From Paracoccus denitrificans (GTDB lineage Bacteria > Pseudomonadota > Alphaproteobacteria > Rhodobacterales > Rhodobacteraceae), in contig VAFL01000014.1 in NCBI GenBank assembly GCA_005768755.1, positions 1-64,000 on the forward strand: DNA of 64,000 nt, read 5' to 3'. Made by a program: the position numbers and the translations under genes. Numbering within the stretch: position 1 is the stretch's first letter; every line of letters begins with the position of its first letter. The notes under the pieces are model-generated. The model did no database searches and was not told the origin of the DNA. It saw only the letters and a list, made by a program, of their open reading frames with translations. Below are positions 24,941-32,896 of this stretch, in pieces.

Positions 24941-25318
24941 ATGACGAAAATAGCGGCGCTTGCTGTGACTGAACCTGTCAGCGTTGACGAGCGGCGGCTT
25001 CATGACATTGTGAATGAGCTGGGCGAAGTTGCCGCCACGGGCCTTATTCAACTGGCGCTTGAACAAATGGCGCTAGCGGTTCGGGCGCTGCATGAGGACG
25101 CGCGCGCCGACAATGTGCTTGCGATTACGGCCCAGGCAGAACGTCTGTCGCGACTGGCGTGGCAGGTCGGTCTTGTCACGCTGGCGGCAGTGGCGATCGA
25201 CATTGCCGAATGCGCCAGACATGGCGATGCAGTTGCGCTTGAAGCGACGCTTGCGCGTCTGACCCGCGTCGCAGATCGTTCGTTGACCGACATATGGGAC
25301 GGGGTTGGACCGGGCTAG
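24941..25318 (+). CDS. Hypothetical all-helical protein, HPt-like without the phospho-histidine
   Basis: The 125-residue product is predicted to be almost all helix. The order and spacing of its helices recall a histidine-phosphotransfer (HPt) domain (DERRLHDIVNELGEVAATGL, then AITAQAERLSRLAWQVGL). The HPt phosphorylation motif HxxKG is absent: the matching place reads LSRLAWQVG. It may be a degenerate HPt-like scaffold or something unrelated. AAGG six bases upstream supports the ATG at 24941; 24938 is also possible. It precedes the M17 aminopeptidase by 61 bp. Confidence 0.6.
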   Translation: MTKIAALAVTEPVSVDERRLHDIVNELGEVAATGLIQLALEQMALAVRALHEDARADNVLAITAQAERLSRLAWQVGLVTLAAVAIDIAECARHGDAVALEATLARLTRVADRSLTDIWDGVGPG

Positions 25319-25379
25319 GGCGCTTGCGGGCCGCGGATGGCAGTGCCATCTTCCGCACCGGCATATGCAAGAGGCTTTC

Positions 25380-26765
25380 ATGACACCCGAATTCGCCGCT
25401 GACAGTTCGCAGGCCAGGCCCATCTGGCTCGTTTCGCCCGGCACGCTGCCATCTGGTCTTGACCAGGTTGCGCGCGATTGGGCCTCTGCCTGCGATTTTG
25501 TTGGTAACTGTGGGCAGATTTGCCTGTTGCCGGATGGCAAGGGCGGGATCGCGGGCGCGCTGCTTGGAATCGGGGCGCCGGAAAGCGGTCCGGTCAGAGA
25601 CAGGTTTGCGCTTTCGAAGGCAGCAAATACTTTGCCTGCGGGCGATTGGAAGGTTGATGCCTGGCCGCACGGCTGCGATGCGGCAGAGACAGCATTCGGC
25701 TGGCTGCTGTCGCAGTATGCGTTTGATCGGTACCGCAAGGCGACAGGTGCAAAGGCACGGCTGGTCGCGCCAGCGGGCATTGATGCCGAGCGGTTGGTCA
25801 AGATGGCGGAAGCCGAGTTCCTGACGCGTGACCTGATCAATACGCCGGCAAATGATATGGGGCCGGATGCCTTGGAAGCTGCCGCGCGCGATCTGGCAAA
25901 ACGGCATGATTTCGCGGTGCAGGTCATCACGGGAGCGGCGCTGCTCGCACAGGGCTTTCCGCTGATCCATGCCGTCGGACGGGCGGCTGATCAAGCGCCA
26001 CGCCTGATCGAACTGTCCCGCGGTGATCGCGGTCCGGCGCTGACATTGGTTGGAAAGGGTGTGTGTTTCGACACGGGTGGGCTGGATATCAAGCCACCCG
26101 CCAGCATGGGGCTGATGAAGAAGGACATGGGCGGGGCGGCGACCGTCCTGGGCCTTGCCCAGATGCTGGTTGCGACAGGGGCGGCAGACGGTATTCGACT
26201 TCGTGTGCTGATCCCGGCAGTTGAAAACGCGATTGCAGGCGATTCTTTCCGGCCGGGTGACATTCTGACCAGCCGAAAGGGTCTGACGGTCGAAGTGAAC
26301 AATACCGATGCCGAGGGCAGGTTGGTTCTGGCGGATGCAATGGCCTACGCAGCCGAAGACAAGCCTGACTGGCTGATCACGATGGCGACATTGACGGGCG
26401 CAGCGCGCGTGGCACTTGGCCCGGATCTGCCGCCATTCTATTGCGACGATGACGACGCAGCGGCAGCGATCTTTCAGGCAGGTCGCACCAACTGGGATCC
26501 GCTGTGGCGCATGCCCTTCTGGGACCCCTATGAGACAATGATAGAGCCGGGGATTGCTGACCTGGACAACGCACCGTCTGGCGGGATGGCAGGTTCCATC
26601 ACGGCGGCATTGTTCCTGCGCCGGTTCGCTGAAGGTGCCGGCCGCTACGCGCATTTCGATATCTATGGATGGCAGCCAAAGCCCGCCCCGGGTCGGACGA
26701 AAGGGGGCGTGCAGCAGGGTGCGCGCGCGCTTCTGGGCGCGTTGCCGGGATTGTTGGGACGATGA
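25380..26765 (+). CDS. M17 family leucyl aminopeptidase
   Basis: M17 aminopeptidases remove N-terminal residues from peptides with two zinc or manganese ions. The 461-residue protein has the signature NNTDAEGRLVLADA and the metal-site motif VGKGVCFDTGGLDIKP, plus MKKDMGGAA. It is shorter than E. coli PepA (503 residues), as is usual for the second M17 type (PepB-like) in alphaproteobacteria. GAGG six bases before the ATG at 25380 sets the start. Its stop overlaps the NlpC/P60 start as ATGA, so peptide degradation and cell-wall hydrolysis genes are coupled. Confidence 0.92.
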   Translation: MTPEFAADSSQARPIWLVSPGTLPSGLDQVARDWASACDFVGNCGQICLLPDGKGGIAGALLGIGAPESGPVRDRFALSKAANTLPAGDWKVDAWPHGCDAAETAFGWLLSQYAFDRYRKATGAKARLVAPAGIDAERLVKMAEAEFLTRDLINTPANDMGPDALEAAARDLAKRHDFAVQVITGAALLAQGFPLIHAVGRAADQAPRLIELSRGDRGPALTLVGKGVCFDTGGLDIKPPASMGLMKKDMGGAATVLGLAQMLVATGAADGIRLRVLIPAVENAIAGDSFRPGDILTSRKGLTVEVNNTDAEGRLVLADAMAYAAEDKPDWLITMATLTGAARVALGPDLPPFYCDDDDAAAAIFQAGRTNWDPLWRMPFWDPYETMIEPGIADLDNAPSGGMAGSITAALFLRRFAEGAGRYAHFDIYGWQPKPAPGRTKGGVQQGARALLGALPGLLGR

Positions 26766-27604
26766 TGGACCGCCGCCTGACCCCCGCCACCGACCGGGTT
26801 GCGTTGCATTCGCTGCACGGGTTGTTGGAACGACCGGAATTTTCCGATGGCGCGCCTGCTCGTGTCACGGCGGTTGTGGCGGATCTGCGGGCAGCACCGG
26901 ACGGTGCGCGCGACAGGCAACTGAATTTCGGCGCCGATGTGACGGTGATCGAATGTCGGGGGGCGTGGACTTTCGTGCAGGCGCAGCGCGACCATTATGT
27001 CGGGTGGATTGCCGCAGACGCGCTCAGCGCGCGCGACACCGAACTGCCCGCAATCACGCACCGGGTCAGTGCCGCCGCGACACATATTTATTCTGAACCG
27101 GACATGAAACGGCGCGAACTTGGACGTCTATCGGTCAATGCGCGCCTCTCGGTTATCGGCTTTGAGGGCGAGTTTGCCCAGTTGCATACCGGCGGCTGGG
27201 TACCGGTTCAGGCGATCTCGGACCGTTTTTCCGATGATCCGGTGACGCTGGCCGAGTCGCTTTTGCATACGCCATATCTTTGGGGTGGCAACAGTCGCGA
27301 CGGCATCGACTGTTCGGGACTGGTTCAGGCGGCGCTTCATGGCTGTGGGATAGCCTGTCCAGGCGATGCCGATCTGCAGGAACGCGCGTTTGAGCCGGTC
27401 GAGGATATCCGGCGCGGCGACCTGCTGTTTTGGCCGCGGCATGTCGCGATGGCCTGCGGCGACGGCCGCATGATCCACGCCACCGCCTGGCAGATGCGCG
27501 TGATCCACGAGGATATCGCACAGGGCATTGCGCGAATTGATGCCGCCGGCTATGGGCCGATGCGTGGCGTGCGGCGTGCGCCGGATGTTGCGATCAACCT
27601 GTGA
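26762..27604 (+). CDS. NlpC/P60 family cell-wall peptidase with SH3-like domains
   Basis: The 280-residue protein has two N-terminal SH3-like parts (about residues 20-150) and a C-terminal NlpC/P60 domain. The catalytic Cys184 lies in GIDCSGLVQ and His227 in WPRHVAMA, with a further polar residue in RMIHATAW. Such enzymes cleave D-Glu-diaminopimelate bonds in muropeptides. No signal peptide is seen, so it may act on recycled muropeptides in the cytoplasm, consistent with its coupling to the aminopeptidase. It overlaps the convergent GNAT gene by 11 bp at the 3' end. Confidence 0.88.
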   Translation: MMDRRLTPATDRVALHSLHGLLERPEFSDGAPARVTAVVADLRAAPDGARDRQLNFGADVTVIECRGAWTFVQAQRDHYVGWIAADALSARDTELPAITHRVSAAATHIYSEPDMKRRELGRLSVNARLSVIGFEGEFAQLHTGGWVPVQAISDRFSDDPVTLAESLLHTPYLWGGNSRDGIDCSGLVQAALHGCGIACPGDADLQERAFEPVEDIRRGDLLFWPRHVAMACGDGRMIHATAWQMRVIHEDIAQGIARIDAAGYGPMRGVRRAPDVAINL

Positions 27605-28088
27605 AGGCTGGGTGATACGCAACTTCGCCTTTCGGGCAAACACCACCGAAACCTTGAACCATGAAATATTCGGGCGGCACGCCGGGATAGAAAATGCCGG
27701 GCGTCGTGGCAAAGCCAAACCGCGAATAGTAACCCGGATCGCCAAGAACCACGCAACCGCCATGGCCCATGGCGTGCACCTGCGCCAGCCCGGCCTTGAT
27801 CAGCGACGCCCCGACGCCCGCATTCTGAATATCGGGCGCGACTGAAACCGGACCCAGACCGACCCAGCCGTCATGGTGGTCACCGATCGTGACCGGGGAA
27901 AAGGCAATATGGCCAACTATCCGTGTATCGCTTTCGGCAACGAGCGACAGCAGAAGCGCGCCGCTTTCGCGCAGCCTTTCGACGATCTGCGCCTCGGTCC
28001 CGTCGCTGTGCGGGGCGCCGGTGAAGGCGGCGGTGGTCAATTCGGAAATTGCCCTGATATCGCCGGGCGATTCTGGACGGATCTGCAT
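27594..28088 (-). CDS. GNAT family N-acetyltransferase (YhbS-like)
   Basis: The 164-residue protein is a GNAT acetyltransferase. The acetyl-CoA-binding motif A is VAPDIQNAGVGASLIKAGLA, preceded by the VGLGPVSV strand and followed by CVVLGDPGYYSRFGF, a pattern of the YhbS subgroup. The acceptor is unknown. It is the last gene of the rbfA-glycosidase-truB-GNAT group, nine bases after truB, and overlaps the convergent NlpC/P60 gene end. Confidence 0.88.
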   Translation of the reverse strand: MQIRPESPGDIRAISELTTAAFTGAPHSDGTEAQIVERLRESGALLLSLVAESDTRIVGHIAFSPVTIGDHHDGWVGLGPVSVAPDIQNAGVGASLIKAGLAQVHAMGHGGCVVLGDPGYYSRFGFATTPGIFYPGVPPEYFMVQGFGGVCPKGEVAYHPAFTG

Positions 28089-28097
28089 GCAAATCCT

Positions 28098-28991
28098 TTA
28101 CATGTTGAAAACGCGGTCGGGATGAACCTCGCCGCCAAGATAACGACCAAGGCAGATCGCCCCGCCCCCGTGGCTGACCCAGACGGTCTCGCCATATTGC
28201 GCGCTGCCAAGAACCTGGCCCGGGTTTCCATTGCGGATGCGGATTGCACCCTGATCCGTCGCACGCATTTCGGTCAAATCGGTCAAAGCCGACTGCAAGG
28301 GCAGCAGCCGCTTTTCGATTTCTGCCTGATTGGCGCGGTCGATCAGATCGAAGGGTGTCGCATCTTCCACATCGAAGGGCCCGGACCAGACGCGGCGCAG
28401 GCTGGCAACATGGCCGAGACAGCCGAGCGCCCGTCCCAGATCGCGGGCGATGCTGCGGACATAGCCGCCTTTGCCGCACACCATGTAAAGCTCTGCCGCA
28501 TCAGCCCGCGCCTCGGTCAGACTCAGTTCTTCAACGTAAAGCGGACGGGGTGCGAGTGCCACCTCCTCGCCTTCGCGGGCCAGGTCATAGGCGCGCTCTC
28601 CATTGACCTTCACGGCCGAAAATGCGGGTGGCACCTGCATGATGTCACCGGTGAAGGCGGGAAGTGTGGCAAGGATCGCCTGTTCAGTCGGGCGCGTATC
28701 GGACCGCGAAAGAACCGCGCCCGTAGCGTCGTCGGTCGCCGTTTCAGCGCCCCAGTTCACCGTGAAGTCATAGGCTTTCAGCGCTTCGGTCAGCAGTGGA
28801 ACGGTTTTTGTGGCCTCACCCAATGCGACGGCCAGGACACCGGTGGCATCGGGGTCCAGCGTGCCCGCATGCCCGGCCTTCTTCGCGTCCAACGCCCACC
28901 GTACTTTTCCGACCACATCGGTCGAGCCGACGCCCGCCGGCTTGTCGATGATCAGCCAGCCCGAAATATCGCGGCCCTTCTTGCGTGCCAT
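28098..28991 (-). CDS. truB: tRNA pseudouridine(55) synthase TruB
   Basis: TruB makes pseudouridine 55 in the T arm of tRNAs. The 297-residue protein has the motif AGHAGTLDPDATGVL with catalytic Asp46, the N-terminal SGWLIIDKPAGVGST and the C-terminal PUA-like part. It lies in the classic rbfA-truB neighbourhood, here with one extra gene (a phosphodiester glycosidase) between. The spacing to that gene is 40 bp. Confidence 0.96.
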   Translation of the reverse strand: MARKKGRDISGWLIIDKPAGVGSTDVVGKVRWALDAKKAGHAGTLDPDATGVLAVALGEATKTVPLLTEALKAYDFTVNWGAETATDDATGAVLSRSDTRPTEQAILATLPAFTGDIMQVPPAFSAVKVNGERAYDLAREGEEVALAPRPLYVEELSLTEARADAAELYMVCGKGGYVRSIARDLGRALGCLGHVASLRRVWSGPFDVEDATPFDLIDRANQAEIEKRLLPLQSALTDLTEMRATDQGAIRIRNGNPGQVLGSAQYGETVWVSHGGGAICLGRYLGGEVHPDRVFNM

Positions 28992-29031
28992 GCGGCTCTC
29001 CTGTCAGAAGGCAGCGCGGATAGCGCCCGGT

Positions 29032-29805
29032 TCAGCCCCCGTCAATGGGCTGATCAAGCAGACCGATGATCGGACCAAGGGACCATCCGAAATCATTGCG
29101 CCGCAACTGCGGCGCATAGAGCCGCGAAATCGAACCGTCGAAATACAGCGCATTGCGCGCACCCAGCCCGTCACGGAATAGTCTTCCGAATTCGTGGAAC
29201 GTAACCGCGCGGTCGGAGATGACGAACCACGCGGTTTGTCCATCCGCAGACACGCCCACGCCGTTGCGAACATAACGGCTGTCGGAATCGACCAGAAATC
29301 GCGGATGCAGCTCTCCCTCGATCACCAGCAGCGGGCCGGATTGCGTTGCCAGCCGGCATTGCGGCTGGATTTCCGCAAATGCGCGTGACTCGACCACCTG
29401 ATAGGGCTGTTGCCCGCCCGTGCAGAAGACGCCGTTCGGCAGTAGTCCGAAATTGCCGCCGCCGCCAGACGTCACCAGCTTACCGTGGATTTCGTCGCCA
29501 GATTTGAACAGCCCGACTGGCGCATAGTCGGAGTGATACATCCCGGCATTCATGGCAAATGCCAGCGTCCGGTCGCCCAGATGGCTGCGCAGATTGCTGA
29601 AATTCTTCAGCGCGCTGCCGTCGTCATTATACAACCACAGGCCAAGGCGCGGCTCCTCCTCCGCGGTAACCGTGCACAGGGTATAGCGCTGCCCATCATG
29701 TTCCATGCCCCCGCAATCAGCTGCAGCGGCGGGCAGCGCCAGTGCGAAAAATGCACCCGCTGCCACCCCTGCGCGGCGGCGCAGATTATTCCAGCGCTTC
29801 ATCAT
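29032..29805 (-). CDS. Phosphodiester glycosidase (NAGPA/DUF2233) family secreted protein
   Basis: The 257-residue protein begins with a signal peptide (basic MMKRWNNLRRRAG, then a hydrophobic stretch to ALPAAAA). It then has a NAGPA-type domain: FAMNAGMYHSDYAPVGLFKS, GGGGNFGLLPNGVFC and NALYFDGSISRLYAP are its typical blocks. The human homologue removes GlcNAc from a phosphodiester; bacterial substrates are largely unknown. The start lies inside the end of rbfA (ATG at 29805, with alternatives at 29802 and 29811), so expression is tied to rbfA. Confidence 0.85.
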   Translation of the reverse strand: MMKRWNNLRRRAGVAAGAFFALALPAAAADCGGMEHDGQRYTLCTVTAEEEPRLGLWLYNDDGSALKNFSNLRSHLGDRTLAFAMNAGMYHSDYAPVGLFKSGDEIHGKLVTSGGGGNFGLLPNGVFCTGGQQPYQVVESRAFAEIQPQCRLATQSGPLLVIEGELHPRFLVDSDSRYVRNGVGVSADGQTAWFVISDRAVTFHEFGRLFRDGLGARNALYFDGSISRLYAPQLRRNDFGWSLGPIIGLLDQPIDGG

Positions 29806-30205
29806 CCGCATCGTCCCGAATATCGCGCTGAACCCGTTCATCGGCAAACATGCGACGGGTATCGTCCATGCGGTCAAACGTTTCGTCCAGTTGGAAACGC
29901 AGCTCGGGCGCATATTTCAGGTTCAGACCCTTGGCGACCAGATGGCGCAACTCTCGTGAGTTGCGGCGCAGCGCTTGCAGCGCGTCATCCTTTTCGGTGC
30001 CGCCAAGCGGCATGATATAAGCGGTTGCGACCTTCAGATCCGGAGATGCGCGCACCTCGCCCACTGTGATCGAATGCCTGTTCAGATCGGGATCGTGTAC
30101 GTCCGCACGCAGCAGCAGTTCGGACAAGCGGTGACGGATCAGCTCGCCCACGCGAAGCTGACGTTGTGACGGGCCGGGGCCGGTATGAAAGCGGTTCTGT
30201 GCCAT
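29786..30205 (-). CDS. rbfA: Ribosome-binding factor A
   Basis: RbfA helps mature the 5' end of 16S rRNA on the 30S subunit and is needed in the cold. The 139-residue protein has the KH-like fold pattern: RQLRVGELIRHRLSELLLR, SITVGEVRASPDLKVATAYI, LNLKYAPELRFQLDETFDR. I start at MAQNRFH (30205). It opens the operon that includes truB, and its 3' end overlaps the next gene by about 20 bp. Confidence 0.94.
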   Translation of the reverse strand: MAQNRFHTGPGPSQRQLRVGELIRHRLSELLLRADVHDPDLNRHSITVGEVRASPDLKVATAYIMPLGGTEKDDALQALRRNSRELRHLVAKGLNLKYAPELRFQLDETFDRMDDTRRMFADERVQRDIRDDADDEALE

Positions 30206-30276
30206 ATCGGCAGATGTAGGGGGTTGGGCCGCGCCCCGCAATGGACTAAGCGAAAGCAAACGCAGGAGAGATCGCC
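30206..30276. promoter_or_regulatory. Divergent promoter region, rbfA / dapB
   Basis: This 71-bp gap between divergent genes holds both promoters and an AGGAG ribosome site about eight bases before dapB. No clear operator is visible. Confidence 0.35.
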
Positions 30277-31086
30277 ATGGATAAGCCGGGCATTGTCGTT
30301 ACGGGTGTTTCGGGCCGAATGGGGCAGATGCTGGCCGGGCTGGTGCTTGCGTCTGACCAGATGAACCTTGTGGGCGCGGTAGAGCGTGAAGGCAGCGCCT
30401 GGATCGGCCGCGACCTGGGCGAGGCGATGGGCGGTCAGCCAAACGGGATAATCGTCACCGATGACGCGGTGTCAGCGATCGCCAAAGCGCAGGCGGTGAT
30501 CGACTTCACGACGCCTGCCGCGACGGTCGCATTTGCCGAACTGGCTGCGCAGGCCCGCGCGGTCCATGTCATCGGCACGACCGGGCTGGGACCCGACGAT
30601 CTGGCCGCAATTGCGCGCGCCGCCCGTCATGCGCCGATTGTCCGGGCCGGTAACATGAGCCTTGGGGTGAACCTGCTGATGGGGTTGACCCGCAAGGTCG
30701 CGGCCGCTTTGGGGACAGAGTGGGATATCGAAGTGGTCGAGGCCCACCATCGTCACAAGGTCGATGCTCCCTCGGGCACCGCGTTGATGCTGGGCGAAGC
30801 CGCGGCCGAAGGGCGCGGCGCCACGCTGGAGGAATTGCGCACGCCTGCCCGCGAGGGGATGACGGGTCCGCGCAAGGAAGGCACGATCGGCTTTGCCGCG
30901 ATCCGTGGCGGCGACGTGGTGGGTGAACATGATGTCATCTTCGCCGCACCTGGAGAGCGTGTCGTCTTGCGCCACCTTGCAACCGACCGTGCGATCTTCG
31001 CGCGCGGCGCACTTCGCGCGGCGCTCTGGGCGCAGGACAAGGGGCCGGGTGAATATGACATGATGAACGTCCTCGGGCTTGACTGA
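30277..31086 (+). CDS. dapB: 4-hydroxy-tetrahydrodipicolinate reductase
   Basis: DapB reduces hydroxy-tetrahydrodipicolinate in lysine and diaminopimelate synthesis. The 269-residue protein has the Rossmann motif GVSGRMGQ at residues 8-15, IGTTGL and the active-site block EAHHRHKVDAPSGTAL. The length is normal. It is monocistronic and meets the metallophosphoesterase gene tail to tail, 5 bp apart. Confidence 0.97.
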   Translation: MDKPGIVVTGVSGRMGQMLAGLVLASDQMNLVGAVEREGSAWIGRDLGEAMGGQPNGIIVTDDAVSAIAKAQAVIDFTTPAATVAFAELAAQARAVHVIGTTGLGPDDLAAIARAARHAPIVRAGNMSLGVNLLMGLTRKVAAALGTEWDIEVVEAHHRHKVDAPSGTALMLGEAAAEGRGATLEELRTPAREGMTGPRKEGTIGFAAIRGGDVVGEHDVIFAAPGERVVLRHLATDRAIFARGALRAALWAQDKGPGEYDMMNVLGLD

Positions 31087-31091
31087 AAAAT

Positions 31092-31853
31092 TCAGCGGCG
31101 GCGCGGCAGGGTAATTTCAGGCTGCGCCCGAAATTGCGATTGATCCGGGGTCGCGATCATCCGGGTCAGTTGAAACTCATGCGCGTTGATGTCGAGCAAG
31201 GCGAATTCGTTCGGCGGGTCCTCGGGTCGGTCGCACAAAGCGGAACCAGCGTGGACCTGTACCATGCCCGACGCGGACGTCGCGATATTGAAATGGTGCA
31301 GATGGCCTGAGACGATCATCTCGACGCCCATCGCATCATAGGCCGCCAGTGCCCTTTCGGCATTCAGCATCAGTTCTTTCGTCTCGCCCGGCAGCAGGCT
31401 GATCGGGTGATGCTGGACAACGATGATCGGATCGTCGTCCGATAGCCATTCGACACGGGCAAGCTGATTGTCGGTGATCCGACCATTCCGCCACCGCAGC
31501 GGATAGGTCGAGTTTACGCCCACGATTCGTCTTCCTGTTCCCTGAAGATCCAGAACCGGCTCTCTGGGGCCGGGCACAGAGGTTTCGTATGCGTCGAATG
31601 GCCAAAACAGCCGCGCCGGAACATTCATCAGGGGAATGTCGTGATTGCCCGGAACACACAGCCAGGGCAGCCCAGTCTGATCGAGAATCCTTTTCGCCTC
31701 GGCGAAAAGCGGGCGACGCGCCCGCTGCACCAGATCGCCCGCAATAATCAGTTGTTCGGGCTGGCCTGCAGCGATGGCATCCAGCATCGGCTGAACAAGA
31801 TGCTGGCGATGCATACCGATATGCAGGTCCGAGAGAATGGCGATGCGCATCAT
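31092..31853 (-). CDS. Calcineurin-like metallophosphoesterase
   Basis: The 253-residue protein has all five metallophosphoesterase motifs: SDLHIG (Asp9, His11), AGDLVQ, PGNHDIP, VQHHPIS and SGHLHHFN. This fold hydrolyses phosphodiesters such as cyclic nucleotides, nucleotide-lipid diphosphates or DNA; the substrate is not clear from sequence. The start overlaps the lipid kinase stop as ATGA. A role in phospholipid or UDP-diacylglucosamine-type metabolism would fit that coupling, but this is only an inference. Confidence 0.85.
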   Translation of the reverse strand: MMRIAILSDLHIGMHRQHLVQPMLDAIAAGQPEQLIIAGDLVQRARRPLFAEAKRILDQTGLPWLCVPGNHDIPLMNVPARLFWPFDAYETSVPGPREPVLDLQGTGRRIVGVNSTYPLRWRNGRITDNQLARVEWLSDDDPIIVVQHHPISLLPGETKELMLNAERALAAYDAMGVEMIVSGHLHHFNIATSASGMVQVHAGSALCDRPEDPPNEFALLDINAHEFQLTRMIATPDQSQFRAQPEITLPRRR

Positions 31854-32782
31854 TCCGCCTTGGATTTTGCAGGCACAAGCACGCGCAGCGCATCCTTGCG
31901 GATCGTCAGGTTCAAAGGCGCGGGGACACGAGAACGCTCTCCGTCATGGGCAACGTGACGGGTCGGGCGGTCGGTATTGATGACGAAGTCGTCCGCGATG
32001 ACCAGATCGAAATCCTCGCCTCGTGATGTCTTGCCAAGCGCCAGCCGCATCGCCGCCTTTACCAGCGACCAGCCCCCCTGTGCCTTGGCAACAAACAAAG
32101 GCAGACGATCCCTGCGGACATCGTCGGCGCCTTCCAGACCGAAGCTGTCCAGTTGTGTCTCGCTTTGCGCGACGAAGGCCAGTGCAGTCTGATATTCCAG
32201 CGTTTTGCCATCGACATGTGCGGTCAGTTTCAGCGGATGGCGCAGGTCCATCAATGTGCGCAATGTCGCCCAATAGGCCAGGAAGCGCCGTCGTCCGAAA
32301 CGACGATAGGCTTCCTCTCGCCGCTCCAGGATTTCAGGATAGGCGCCCAGGCTGATATTGTTCAGGAAGATCTTGCCGTTCATGTCGCCTGTCGAGACAC
32401 GCGCGATCCGTGCGTTCAGCAGTGTCTCGATGGCCTCTTCCGGCGTTTCGCCGACACCAAGATCACGCGCGAAGTAATTGAACGTTCCGCCAGGAATGAC
32501 CCCCAGCACCGTCCCGGTGTCGTTATCGGCAAGTGCCTGTGCGACCGCCGCCTGTGTGCCGTCGCCGCCGATGGCGATGATCAGGTCGTGATCTTTTGCG
32601 GCCTGTGCGGCGATGGTCGTCAGGCTCTGCCCTTTTGCGGGACGTATCGCTTCGTAGCTTGCGCAGGCAGGCGCAACTTTCTCGGCCAGCAGGTCGCCAA
32701 CGCCTTTGCCGCCGTTGCGGCCGGCCTTGCGGTTCAGGATTGCCACCACGCGGGCGCGCGAAAGATCGAATCGGTCACTCAT
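31850..32782 (-). CDS. Diacylglycerol kinase family lipid kinase
   Basis: The 310-residue protein matches the DagK/YegS lipid kinase catalytic domain. It has ILNRKAGRNGGKG near the start, the nucleotide-binding IIAIGGDGTQAAVAQAL, the GVIPGGTFNYFARDLG block and a beta-rich C-terminal half. These kinases phosphorylate diacylglycerol, sphingoid bases or phosphatidylglycerol. I start at 32782; an in-frame GTG at 32815 would add eleven residues. It is coupled to the metallophosphoesterase and diverges from valS. Confidence 0.88.
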   Translation of the reverse strand: MSDRFDLSRARVVAILNRKAGRNGGKGVGDLLAEKVAPACASYEAIRPAKGQSLTTIAAQAAKDHDLIIAIGGDGTQAAVAQALADNDTGTVLGVIPGGTFNYFARDLGVGETPEEAIETLLNARIARVSTGDMNGKIFLNNISLGAYPEILERREEAYRRFGRRRFLAYWATLRTLMDLRHPLKLTAHVDGKTLEYQTALAFVAQSETQLDSFGLEGADDVRRDRLPLFVAKAQGGWSLVKAAMRLALGKTSRGEDFDLVIADDFVINTDRPTRHVAHDGERSRVPAPLNLTIRKDALRVLVPAKSKAE

Positions 32783-32896
32783 GGGGCGCTGCCTGTTTTC
32801 ATCGCTCACCAACACCGGCGACGCCGTGGCAGTTCCCGGTCTTGGCCTTCGCGTCCGAAAGGTCTAGGAAAACCGGCAAAGATCAGGGGATCACCG

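Noticed and set aside
32153..32896. A 248-codon N-terminal extension of valS
   Set aside because: It is antisense to the lipid kinase gene, and a strong ribosome site precedes the normal ValRS start at 32897.
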